Source: Photobacterium jeanii (GTDB lineage: Bacteria; Pseudomonadota; Gammaproteobacteria; Enterobacterales; Vibrionaceae). From it: 64,000 nucleotides of DNA. Shown one piece after another: positions 8,717-16,507 of this stretch. The notes under the pieces are model-generated. The model did not search any database. It was not told where the DNA came from and saw only the letters and a program-made list of their open reading frames with translations. How positions within the stretch are numbered: the first letter of the stretch is position 1; the number at the start of each line of letters is the position of its first letter. A program made the translations under genes and the position numbers. The DNA is taken from NCBI RefSeq assembly GCF_001650345.1, contig NZ_LVHF01000033.1, positions 124,001 to 188,000 on the forward strand. Reading direction: 5' to 3'.

Positions 8717-9631
8717 CTATAGGTGAATGTGCGTACCCGAATCTCTTGCCATTATCTGCGCAGCTTTATGCAATGAACCGATATGGCCAGTCCCTGAGGT
8801 TTGTTTCGCAAATTCACAACATGCATCCACTTTTGGTGCCATAGAACCCGCAGCAAAAGTGTACTGAGAAATTGCTTCTACACTAATATCATGCAGTGGT
8901 TTTTCTGTTGGTTTACCCCAATCAACACAAACATAATCGCCATCAGTGAGGATCAAGAAATGTTCCGCATTCAGTTGCTTAGCTAGTGTTGCTGCGGATA
9001 AATCTTTATCAATCACTGCTTCAACACCACGCAGTCCTGCTTCGCTTTCAATCACTGGGCAACCGCCACCGCCGCAACATATTACCGTATGATCGCTATC
9101 CAAAAGCGTGCGGATACTATCAATTTCAAGGATTCGTTGTGGTTGAGGTGACGGTACTACCCGACGGTAATATTCCCCATCAGGCTTAATGTGCCATGCA
9201 TATTGATGCGCTTTCTGCTCTGCGGTTTCTTTATCGTAAACAGGGCCAATAAACTTATTTGGATCAGCAAAAGCAGGATCCTGCTCATCAACGGCAATCT
9301 GAGTTAAGAGAGTGCTTATATTACTTTGCGGCATGTATTTTTTCATTGCCTGCGCCATCATGTAGCCGATCATACCCTGAGTTTCAGCACCTAATACATC
9401 CATTGGGTAAGGCGGAGCATCGGCATAAGCGAGGTTTTGTAACGCCAGTAATCCAACCTGCGGTCCGTTACCGTGCACGATAACAACACGGTAGTCTTCA
9501 TTGAGTTGCGCCAATGCTTTTGCTGCAACATCTATATTTTTCGCTTGGTTTTCGTAACTCATTAGCTCGCCACGTTGCAGTAGTGCATTGCCGCCAACAG
9601 CTACAACAAGAATTGGCTTATGGGTACTCAT
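8717..9631 (-). CDS. arcC: Carbamate kinase
   Basis: Transfers phosphate from carbamoyl phosphate to ADP, giving ATP, ammonia and carbon dioxide; it is the energy-yielding last step of agmatine (or arginine) catabolism. The amino-acid-kinase fold is shown by VAVGGNALLQRG at the start, VHGNGPQVG, the glycine-rich VICCGGGGCPV and LTDGDYV. I chose the ATG at 9631 (304 aa), which has AGGTG at a 7-base spacing; the longer GTG start at 9640 would sit inside that ribosome site. The gene is divergent from aguD, and tetR follows after 12 bases. No arcA (arginine deiminase) is present, which ties this kinase to agmatine. Confidence 0.92.
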   Translation of the reverse strand: MSTHKPILVVAVGGNALLQRGELMSYENQAKNIDVAAKALAQLNEDYRVVIVHGNGPQVGLLALQNLAYADAPPYPMDVLGAETQGMIGYMMAQAMKKYMPQSNISTLLTQIAVDEQDPAFADPNKFIGPVYDKETAEQKAHQYAWHIKPDGEYYRRVVPSPQPQRILEIDSIRTLLDSDHTVICCGGGGCPVIESEAGLRGVEAVIDKDLSAATLAKQLNAEHFLILTDGDYVCVDWGKPTEKPLHDISVEAISQYTFAAGSMAPKVDACCEFAKQTSGTGHIGSLHKAAQIMARDSGTHIHL

Positions 9632-9795
9632 TGTTATCACCTACATTGATTTTATGTGAAATGGTGACACTTAAATTAGCGCTATTGATATTTCAGCTAG
9701 TTTGATCGGAATCAATTTTCTCGCCTGATGAAGTTTCTCCTAGTTTATTTCTGTTGATGCTCACGAATTAACCAGCCATTTAAAGCGGTCACCCG

Positions 9796-9810
9796 ATAAG
9801 TGATTCTAAT
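9796..9810. promoter_or_regulatory. Candidate operator of the agu TetR regulator (site 2)
   Basis: ATAAGTGATTCTAAT is, read on the other strand, the 7803 site with one base changed. It lies in the 269-base divergent promoter region between arcC and aguD. A weaker relative (ATGAGAATCTTATTA) sits 30 bases further on at 9826-9840. A separate TTGAT / ATCAA inverted repeat lies at 9702-9715. Confidence 0.48.
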
Positions 9811-9900
9811 AACAAGAAGTCATCAATGAGAATCTTATTATTATCCGTGAAAAAGAAATGGCTCAGGAAATAAGTAAAATTCTTCACGGAGATATATATT

Positions 9901-11337
9901 ATGGATACCAAACCTTCTGGTGGGAAAATGGGGGTCGGCAGTCTGGCGTTATTTAGTCTGTGTGCCGTCATTGTGGTTGATACCTTAACTGCGTCCGCTT
10001 CAATTGGGGTCAGCGCCATTGGATGGTGGCTGGTAACTTTAATCGTTTTTGTAATACCTTACGGATTAATTACTTCTGAACTTGGTACCACTTATCCTGG
10101 TGATGGTGGTATTTACGACTGGGTAAAAAAAGCCTTTGGTTATCGTTGGGCAGTACGTACAACGTGGTTTTATTGGATTAACGTTGGGCTATGGATGCCT
10201 GCGGTTTACATTATGTTTGCTGGCATGTTTGCCGAACTCTTCTTTCCAGATCTTTCCTTATTCTGGCAAATCGCAATTTGTATCATCCTAACTTGGCTCA
10301 CTATTTGGATCTGTAACGTATCGGTTGATGTTGGTGTATGGGTTACCAACATTGGTGCGGTACTGAAAGTGACAGTAATTGGCGTACTGGGTGTGGGTGG
10401 CTTTATATACGCCGCTAAACACGGTGTTGCCAACGAGTTTTCAGTATCAGCCATGATGCCTAGTTTAGACACTGGGGTCGCTTTCCTACCCGCTTTGGTC
10501 TTTAACCTTATGGGGTTTGAGTTGGTCGCGACCATGACCAAAGAAATGAAAGACGTGCGTGACATGCCGAAATCAGTGTTCCTTGCCGCAGGCATCACCG
10601 CGTTCCTGTATGTGTTCGGTACTGTCGGTATTTTAATGGCCTTGCCTGTGCAAGATATCGGCTTAGTTGCAGGGATCATCGATACCCTACGTAAACTGTT
10701 TGGTGACTCGGCATTTGGCTCATTCATGGTTTATGCCATTGGCACTATGGCACTGCTCACCTTTATCGGCAACATGGTGACTTGGACTATGGGCGCTAGC
10801 CGTGCGGCAGCTGAAGCGGCAGGCGAAGGCGAGCTACCTGAAGTAGTCGGTAAACTTTCAGAAAAATACGACACCCCAATCGGGGCAAATAACATCACCG
10901 GGATCCTATCTACCATTGTTATCTTGGCTTACGCGTTATTTGCCCAAAGCAGCGATGAGTTGTTCTGGTCGGTATTTGCGTTCTCTAGCTGTATTTTCCT
11001 ACTGCCTTATCTGTTCATGTTCCCTTCTTTCTTGAAATTGCGCATCAGCGATCCAGATACACCGCGTCCATTCCGTGTACCTGGCAACATGACGGTGCAA
11101 TGGGGTCTGAGCATCATCTGTTTTCTGGTTATCGCCCAAGCCGTTGTGCTTTTCATCTTCCCAGATCTACTGACATTAACCGTCGACTGGGTATACAGCG
11201 CACCAGTACTTATCGGGGTGATCATCACTGTGTTGGTTGGTGAATACCTGCTGAAACAAGCCATCGAACGCAAAACTGAACCGGAGTCTTCAATCGATTT
11301 ATCCAACCTTTCTGACAACATGAAAAAGGAAGCCTAA
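9901..11337 (+). CDS. aguD: Agmatine/putrescine antiporter (APC family)
   Basis: 478-aa inner-membrane transporter with about 12 hydrophobic helices of the amino acid-polyamine-organocation superfamily. The N-terminal helix region ([20 protein letters not shown]), the [17 protein letters not shown] stretch and [18 protein letters not shown] are typical of the glutamate/GABA- and agmatine-type exchangers. It should bring in agmatine in exchange for putrescine. Specificity is inferred from its place immediately before aguA (2 bases between stop and start) and opposite arcC. A CGGAG ribosome site precedes the ATG by about 11 bases. Other APC exchangers look similar, so context carries most of the weight. 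Confidence 0.83.
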   Translation: MDTKPSGGKMGVGSLALFSLCAVIVVDTLTASASIGVSAIGWWLVTLIVFVIPYGLITSELGTTYPGDGGIYDWVKKAFGYRWAVRTTWFYWINVGLWMPAVYIMFAGMFAELFFPDLSLFWQIAICIILTWLTIWICNVSVDVGVWVTNIGAVLKVTVIGVLGVGGFIYAAKHGVANEFSVSAMMPSLDTGVAFLPALVFNLMGFELVATMTKEMKDVRDMPKSVFLAAGITAFLYVFGTVGILMALPVQDIGLVAGIIDTLRKLFGDSAFGSFMVYAIGTMALLTFIGNMVTWTMGASRAAAEAAGEGELPEVVGKLSEKYDTPIGANNITGILSTIVILAYALFAQSSDELFWSVFAFSSCIFLLPYLFMFPSFLKLRISDPDTPRPFRVPGNMTVQWGLSIICFLVIAQAVVLFIFPDLLTLTVDWVYSAPVLIGVIITVLVGEYLLKQAIERKTEPESSIDLSNLSDNMKKEA

Positions 11338-11339
11338 TT

Positions 11340-12431
11340 ATGAGCAAACGAGTAAATTCCACCCCATTCACAGATGGGTTCAGAATGCCGGGTGAGCATG
11401 AGCCACAGGACGCGGTATGGATGGCATGGCCAGAGCGTTGTGATAACTGGCGCTACGGTGGTAAACCAGCGCAGGCAACCTTTGTTGAAGTCGCAAAAGC
11501 GATTTCAAAGACAACACCTGTAACCATGACGGTCAGTGCGCAGCAATTTGAAAATGCACGTACTATGTTGCCAGACAACATTCGCTTGGTAGAGATGAGC
11601 AGCGACGATTCATGGATGCGTGATATCGGTCCATCTTACGTCATTAATAGTGACGGTGAACGTCGTGGGGTGGATTGGCACTTCAATGCATGGGGTGGAT
11701 TGGTTGACGGTCTGTATTTCCCTTGGGACAAAGACGATGCTGTAGCCCAAAAAGTGTGTGAAATGAACCAAGATGCGAGCTACCGTGCGCCAATCGTGCT
11801 TGAAGGTGGATCAATTCATGTTGACGGTGAAGGTACGCTTTACACCACTGAAGAGTGTTTATTACACCCAAGCCGCAACCCAGATCTCAGCCGCGAGCAA
11901 CTTGAGCAAGTGCTGCATGATTACCTGGCTGTTGAAAAAGTTATTTGGATCCCAAGTGGTTTATATAACGATGAAACCAACGGACACGTTGATAATTTGA
12001 TCCACGTTGTGCGTCCGGGTGAAGTCGTTCTTACTTGGTGTGAAGACCCACAAGATCCGCAGTACGCACTATCACGTAAAGCCTTAGATGCACTAGAAAC
12101 CCAAACTGATGCCAAAGGTCGTCAAATCAAGGTACATAAAATCCCAATGCCAGGGCCTTTATATATCTCTGAGAGCGAAGCAAACGGCGTTGATGCCTCT
12201 GACGGTATGGAGCGTGAAGCAGGTGAACGCCTTGCAGGCTCATACGCCAACTACCTGATCACAAATGATCAAATTGTTTATCCATTGCTGGATAAAAATC
12301 ACGATGCCGAAATGGAGTCGATCTTAAACGAGTTATATCCAGGCTACATGGTAACCGGGGTAGATGCGCGAGAAATTCTACTCGGTGGCGGTAATATTCA
12401 CTGTATTACCCAACAAGTACCTGCCGTTTAA
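11340..12431 (+). CDS. aguA: Agmatine deiminase
   Basis: 363-aa cytoplasmic enzyme turning agmatine into N-carbamoylputrescine and ammonia. Family hallmarks are [20 protein letters not shown] at the start, [16 protein letters not shown], the [13 protein letters not shown] segment, ETNGHVDN, and the C-terminal [11 protein letters not shown] with the catalytic cysteine at about residue 355. Length matches the family closely. It is in one operon with aguD; a strong hairpin terminator follows. Together with the carbamoyltransferase and carbamate kinase it completes the pathway from agmatine to putrescine, carbon dioxide, two ammonia and one ATP. Confidence 0.96.
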   Translation: MSKRVNSTPFTDGFRMPGEHEPQDAVWMAWPERCDNWRYGGKPAQATFVEVAKAISKTTPVTMTVSAQQFENARTMLPDNIRLVEMSSDDSWMRDIGPSYVINSDGERRGVDWHFNAWGGLVDGLYFPWDKDDAVAQKVCEMNQDASYRAPIVLEGGSIHVDGEGTLYTTEECLLHPSRNPDLSREQLEQVLHDYLAVEKVIWIPSGLYNDETNGHVDNLIHVVRPGEVVLTWCEDPQDPQYALSRKALDALETQTDAKGRQIKVHKIPMPGPLYISESEANGVDASDGMEREAGERLAGSYANYLITNDQIVYPLLDKNHDAEMESILNELYPGYMVTGVDAREILLGGGNIHCITQQVPAV

Positions 12432-12454
12432 ACATCTTTGTTTTACGACACGCG

Positions 12455-12486
12455 AAAAAAAACCGCTGAACCAATCAGCGGTTTTT
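12455..12486. terminator. Bidirectional terminator between aguA and the lipoprotein gene
   Basis: A 9-bp perfect stem (AACCGCTGA 12461-12469 / TCAGCGGTT 12475-12483) has an A8 run on the left and a T run on the right, so it serves both the plus-strand agu operon and the convergent minus-strand gene. Confidence 0.85.
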
Positions 12487-12516
12487 CTTATTTATTACGC
12501 AATGTAACGTGCATCG

Positions 12517-13590
12517 TTATTGTGTCGCCACAGTATTCGTAAACGCCGCTTTATCATCGATACTGTCATAACTGACTCCATACGGCTTCATCACATGATC
12601 AAAAGCCGCCTCAAACAGTGATGTACCCGGCTCAGATTGAGGCGCAATATGATCATCAAAGCTACCGCGAATAATCATCCCCTGCCAACGAGTTGGACCA
12701 GAGCCATAGGTCGCCGCATGACCAGAGCACGATGTTGATTTTTCATCAATCGGCGCCAACATTTCTCCGTTATCAAGCGCAGTTTGGTGCACCGCTTTAC
12801 AGCTCTGCTCAATCTGGTTGATCACCTTAAACACTTGCCAAAAATCTTGAATCGAAGCACCTTGAGACTTCAAGTAACGCAACACACGGTTATAAGCCCC
12901 ATACTCAGAGCTACCATCTTTAAGTCTCAACATCACCGCCTGTTGCAAACCATCATGCGTCACTTGCGTTGGCGTCATGCCCACTTGAGCGATAAACGCA
13001 TTCAGCTGCTCATTACTCGCCATTTCATTGGTCGATAGTGCCGTGGCTACCGCTTCGGCATACCAAGTATGGGCAAAATTTAAGCCTGTAGGGCCAATTA
13101 GACGAGCTTGATAAGTATGCTTAATCTCGTGCTTCACTAACTTTTCAAGCTCAGTACCAGCGCGTTGAGGGCCAATCACAAAGCCTAGCTCGTTTCCTGC
13201 CCCGTTTTTTCCTTCCTTGGCTAACACACAAACCTCAAGAGGATGAGCATAATCAATGCTAAGATCTGCCCAGCTATTCCAACTGTACGCCTTGAGATCG
13301 GTATTAAAGGTATGTTGAGCAATCCGCGCGATTTCCTGCATTTTGGCATCACTAACATTACCCTTAGCGCCAACAATAAAATGATCAGTTCGAAATTTCG
13401 CTTTGGTATCAAAGCAGTGACCATGCTGATCTAACGCGCTGTTATCGTTTTCTACCTTGATATGACTATATAACTGACTCGGTTCAGCACTATTGCTACT
13501 ACCACTATCGCCACTCTCTGCGCCACCACAGCCATAAAGCCCAAATACTGACACAAGGCATAGCCCTGTCACTGCTACACTCGAACGCAT
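12517..13590 (-). CDS. Putative zinc-metalloprotease lipoprotein (HEIKH)
   Basis: I do not recognise a named family. The 357-aa product starts with a lipoprotein signal (lipobox FGLYGC, modified cysteine at residue 21) followed by a low-complexity Gly/Ser linker. Residues about 152-156 read HEIKH, a zincin HEXXH motif, and about 25 residues later WYAEAVATAL supplies a glutamate in the right position for the third ligand of a gluzincin. This suggests a membrane-anchored zinc peptidase, either periplasmic or outer-membrane. Several cysteines (CFDTK, EVCVL, QSCKAV, STSCSG) could form disulfides. I chose the ATG at 13590 over 13596 because the AAGGA site spaces better. It is monocistronic, with its own terminator side. 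Confidence 0.7.
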   Translation of the reverse strand: MRSSVAVTGLCLVSVFGLYGCGGAESGDSGSSNSAEPSQLYSHIKVENDNSALDQHGHCFDTKAKFRTDHFIVGAKGNVSDAKMQEIARIAQHTFNTDLKAYSWNSWADLSIDYAHPLEVCVLAKEGKNGAGNELGFVIGPQRAGTELEKLVKHEIKHTYQARLIGPTGLNFAHTWYAEAVATALSTNEMASNEQLNAFIAQVGMTPTQVTHDGLQQAVMLRLKDGSSEYGAYNRVLRYLKSQGASIQDFWQVFKVINQIEQSCKAVHQTALDNGEMLAPIDEKSTSCSGHAATYGSGPTRWQGMIIRGSFDDHIAPQSEPGTSLFEAAFDHVMKPYGVSYDSIDDKAAFTNTVATQ

Positions 13591-13883
13591 AATCATCCTT
13601 ATTATTTGATTATTATTATGCCAACACCATTCGCCACTGTGCCATTAGCGGTTTATCACCTTGATGACAGTGTTATGGACTTCTTAACTCGCTTTCTAAA
13701 TCAGCTAATTAATAGAATTAGTATTAACGCGATGCATTGTAAGCAAGCAGAAAAATGACACTGTGATTCGCATCAAGCTAGTCAGGTTTAAATGTGGATT
13801 TTCAAGCAACAGAAAGATGAGAGTTTGTTGAGGCTTTGGATATGGCGGATTTGTTCAAACCTGATTTCTCAAAACTCAAATGC

Positions 13884-13916
13884 AAAAAAGGCGCTGATAA
13901 ATCAGCGCCTTTCTTA
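13884..13916 (-). terminator. Terminator beside the broken tRNA copy
   Basis: A 9-bp perfect stem (GGCGCTGAT / ATCAGCGCC) with a two-base loop. On the minus strand it is followed by T6. It sits where a terminator would be if a full tRNA gene had stood at 13921 onwards. Confidence 0.7.
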
Positions 13917-14076
13917 AATGTGGCGGAGAGATAGGGATTTACTGCTCGCAAGCTCGCGCCCTGCGGGCTATTGCCTTTTCGCGCCTTCGGCACGGGCAAT
14001 GTGTTTTCGCTTCGCTCAGGTGAACCCTACTCTAGGGTTCGGCACCCTATCTCATCATTTCCCATGTTACAGATGT

Positions 14077-14106
14077 AAAAAAGCCAGCAATTAAGCTGGC
14101 TCTTTT
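14077..14106 (-). terminator. Terminator of tRNA-Ser
   Basis: A 7-bp stem (AGCCAGC 14082-14088 / GCTGGCT 14095-14101), with a T run following on the minus strand, just past the CCA end of the tRNA. Confidence 0.75.
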
Positions 14107-14111
14107 GAATG

Positions 14112-14202
14112 TGGCGGAGAGATAGGGATTTGAACCCTAGATACGCTACAAACGTATGCCGGTTTTCAAGACCGGTGCTTTCAACCACTCAGCCATCTCT
14201 CC
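14112..14202 (-). tRNA. tRNA-Ser (anticodon UGA)
   Basis: Read on the minus strand, a 91-nt type II tRNA begins GGAGAGATGGCTGAGTGGTT and ends in TCTCTCC, G, CCA. The 7-bp acceptor stem pairs perfectly, the anticodon loop CTTGAAA carries TGA, a long variable arm (CATACG...CGTATC) is present as required for serine, and the T-arm is TAGGG-TTCAAAT-CCCTA. The CCA is encoded. It reads serine UCA codons (and others by wobble). Confidence 0.96.
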
Positions 14203-14550
14203 GTAGTGCGGCGAATAATACGCAGTTCCCGAAAACCTGTAAACCCCTCAATTGTCTAAGTGGCCGCAATTTAAACAAAAATAGCGAATTAATTTGATTA
14301 TCAGCTTAAATGGAAGATTTTAAATGCCTGCGGTTGCACTAGAGAGCAAAAAAGAGACAAAAATCACAGTGTTTTCTATAGTGAGGAATGATCGAGACTA
14401 CGCGGATTTTTGCTTGAGAGCCATTACTTTCAGCTTTATTTATAACATTTTTGCTGCTGCTCACAGACCTGATTATCTTGTCTTATATCTGTCATATTCC
14501 TTTGATAAACATATCAGCGATGTCGATGCATACGTCTTTAGGAGGAAATT
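14203..14550. other. Non-coding stretch upstream of a small gene
   Basis: About 350 AT-rich bases between the tRNA promoter side and the small gene at 14551. It must hold the tRNA promoter (minus strand) and the small gene's promoter (plus strand). I see no clear motif beyond the AGGAGG ribosome site at its end. Confidence 0.5.
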
Positions 14551-14748
14551 GTGTCTATCAATTCTATCAATCATGCAGAAATGTCCGATGTCTCTTCAAA
14601 GTGGGATTTCAAAGATGAGACAGCTTCAAACTTAACGGATAACAAGAAACAACAAGCAGAAGCTCGCCGTAAAATTGAAATGATGCGTGAGATCCGCGAA
14701 AGTGGATTAACGCTGGAAGAAGCACGCGATTTAGGTCTATTACACTGA
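14551..14748 (+). CDS. Small conserved-looking protein of unknown function
   Basis: 65-aa protein starting at a GTG preceded by a near-perfect AGGAGG ribosome site at a 6-base spacing, which makes it credible despite its size. The first 30 residues are polar and probably disordered; the second half (about residues 31-65) is a charged amphipathic helix region, QQAEARRKIEMMREIRES, then GLTLEEARDLGLLH, which resembles a short helix-turn-helix or docking tail. No membrane segment. I cannot name the family. A strong hairpin follows 25 bases after the stop. Confidence 0.65.
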   Translation: MSINSINHAEMSDVSSKWDFKDETASNLTDNKKQQAEARRKIEMMREIRESGLTLEEARDLGLLH

Positions 14749-14770
14749 ACGCTTAGCTACACCCCAATCA

Positions 14771-14801
14771 ATTAGGGGCGTTTAATACTCACGCCCCTAA
14801 T
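14771..14801. terminator. Hairpin after the small gene
   Basis: An 11-bp perfect inverted repeat (ATTAGGGGCGT / ACGCCCCTAAT) with a 9-base loop, lying between convergent genes. It lacks a T run on either side, so it may stabilise transcript ends rather than end transcription by itself. Confidence 0.5.
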
Positions 14802-14851
14802 AGTGCCACCATGTCGGAGTCATGAACCGACAACTAGCGAAACATTTAGGA

Positions 14852-15532
14852 TCATTCACTATCGCTCATAGCTTGATTCCACGATAAGAAGCGCTGATGC
14901 AAGCTGGCAATATCGTTACTACAAATCAAATCCATATTGTCTTGCAGACGGCTTAGCGGCCAGTGCCACCACTGCATGTCGAGCAGCATGGTAATTTCAT
15001 CATCGCTAAAACGCTTCTTTACGCTGTGTCCTGGATTACCTACCACAATGGAATAGGGTTCAACATCTTTGGTCACCACAGCACGAGCACCAATCACTGC
15101 GCCATCGCCAATGTTTACACCGGGCATAATCACACATTCAGTGCCAAGCCAAACGTCATTACCAATCACAGTGTCGCCTGCACGCTTAAAGCCAGACTTT
15201 ACCTTATCGCCAAAGACTTTGTAATCAAACGGAAACGCTGATACCCAATCGTGTCGGTGGCCTTGGTTACCCGCCAGCATAATCGTGACACCGGATGCGA
15301 TAGAGCAAAATTTACCGATTTTAAGGCGATCGATATCGGTAAACATCCCCGACTCCCACACCTCTCGACTCGGTTTATCGCCCATCAAGTAGCGCACACA
15401 GCACTCTTCAAATTGCTTTTCATGGTAGTACCCAGAGTAATAGCTGTATTCGCCGACTTCGATGTTAGGGTTAGTAATATGGTGCCGGATCTCGTGCCCG
15501 CTCAACCATGTAGGGAAAATTGGCGCTGTCAT
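14852..15532 (-). CDS. catB: CatB-type (xenobiotic) acetyltransferase
   Basis: 226-aa left-handed beta-helix acetyltransferase using acetyl-CoA, closest in pattern to type B chloramphenicol acetyltransferases: NPNIEVGEYSYYSGYYH, LKIGKFCSIASGV, MLAGNQGHRHDWVSAFPF, AGDTVIGNDVWLG and the C-terminal MLLDMQWWHWPL all match. The histidines in the GHRHDW loop fit the active site. Acquired and chromosomal CatB proteins in Vibrionaceae share this arrangement, so it may give low-level chloramphenicol resistance or act on another hydroxyl-bearing compound. ATG at 15532 has AAGGA at a 7-base spacing. No integron att site or mobile gene is seen beside it, so it looks resident. Confidence 0.85.
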   Translation of the reverse strand: MTAPIFPTWLSGHEIRHHITNPNIEVGEYSYYSGYYHEKQFEECCVRYLMGDKPSREVWESGMFTDIDRLKIGKFCSIASGVTIMLAGNQGHRHDWVSAFPFDYKVFGDKVKSGFKRAGDTVIGNDVWLGTECVIMPGVNIGDGAVIGARAVVTKDVEPYSIVVGNPGHSVKKRFSDDEITMLLDMQWWHWPLSRLQDNMDLICSNDIASLHQRFLSWNQAMSDSE

Positions 15533-15803
15533 ATTGTTATCCTTTTATTATTTTTTACCACTGCTGCGCTCAGCCTGAGTAGAAGTTCCATCTTGTTCGA
15601 ACCAGAACATTCTTACGGTCACTGCCAATGCCGCCCCTTGCTGAGACAGGTTAAGTATAGGTTGTCGTTATCTAGCTCTCATTTATTAACGCAATTAGTT
15701 CGTCAATTATGATAAAGATAACAAAAGCATCTCGACGCTATTGTTGTTCAACACGAGTCGTACTATCCCTATACCTCAAGAGCGACAACACAGGAGATCA
15801 GCG

Positions 15804-16502
15804 ATGAAAGAATTAGCCAACGTGGAGTGCATCATTTTTGATTGCGATGGCACACTGGTCGATAGTGAAAAGCTCAATCAACAAGCCTTGAGTGAAACAT
15901 TTGCCCATTATGGTGTGCAGCTAAACGCGGATAATCATTGGCAGCATTTTCAGGGGGGTAAGATGACGGATATCTTGGCTGACACTCGGGATCGCTACAA
16001 TTTACTCGTCACCGTCGACGAGCTAGAACCGCGTTATCGCGAAGCTTGCCAACGCTTGTACCTTCAAGGGGTTGAACCTGTCGCAGGTGTGCCTGAGTTA
16101 TTGGATAAACTTAGCACTCAAGGTTATGAGCTATGTATTGCCTCAAATGCCCCCAGCAATAAGATCACCGAACTGCTCAACCTCACAGGGCTGAGCGATT
16201 ACTTCCAAGGTCGTGTCTTTAGTGGGTTTGATACTAACAGCTGGAAGCCAGACCCAGATTTGCTGCACTATGCTGCGATGCTAATGGGCGTGCCATTAGA
16301 GAAGTGTGTATTTGTAGATGATACGGTGCGCGGAGTACAGGCAGGCATTAATGCGCACATTCCCACTTTCCATTTACAAGCTAACCCGAGTGCGCAGAAG
16401 TTTGAACACCCAGATGTCGTGGCGCTGCATAGCATGCCAGAGCTGTTAGCTTATCTCAGTCCATCTCACAGCCAAGTTAACACTTGCTGTGAAGGAGCTT
16501 AA
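15804..16502 (+). CDS. HAD-superfamily phosphatase (YieH-like)
   Basis: 232-aa cytoplasmic hydrolase of the haloacid dehalogenase group, subfamily IA. Motif I is FDCDGTLVDSE (nucleophile Asp about residue 14), motif II is ASNAPSNK, the lysine of motif III lies in SWKPDPDLL, and motif IV is VFVDDTVRG. The closest family I recall is E. coli YieH, a 6-phosphogluconate phosphatase; the FSGFD...WKPDP and VDDTVRGVQAGI stretches agree with it. The start is the ATG at 15804, behind a CAGGAGA ribosome site. The true substrate cannot be read from sequence. Confidence 0.85.
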   Translation: MKELANVECIIFDCDGTLVDSEKLNQQALSETFAHYGVQLNADNHWQHFQGGKMTDILADTRDRYNLLVTVDELEPRYREACQRLYLQGVEPVAGVPELLDKLSTQGYELCIASNAPSNKITELLNLTGLSDYFQGRVFSGFDTNSWKPDPDLLHYAAMLMGVPLEKCVFVDDTVRGVQAGINAHIPTFHLQANPSAQKFEHPDVVALHSMPELLAYLSPSHSQVNTCCEGA

Positions 16503-16507
16503 TGCTT

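Larger units (their letters stand above)
13591..14108. other. Non-coding region with broken tRNA-Ser 3' end and palindromic element
   Basis: About 520 bases hold the promoter of the lipoprotein gene and a tRNA-derived remnant. A 24-bp stretch at 13917-13940 is identical to 14109-14132, the 3' end of the intact tRNA-Ser. Both copies follow a terminator hairpin (13884-13916 and 14077-14106). Between them, 13941-14056 is GC-rich and palindromic (GCTCGCAAGCTCGCG, CGCGCCTTCGGCACGGGC, TTTTCGCTTCGC) and ends in sequence resembling a T-arm (GAACCCTACTCTAGGGTTC, 14022-14040). No gene-like frame is present. Confidence 0.6.

Noticed and set aside
14324-14635. 103-aa plus-strand frame
   Set aside because: No ribosome site, odd composition, and it overlaps the much better supported 65-aa gene in another frame.
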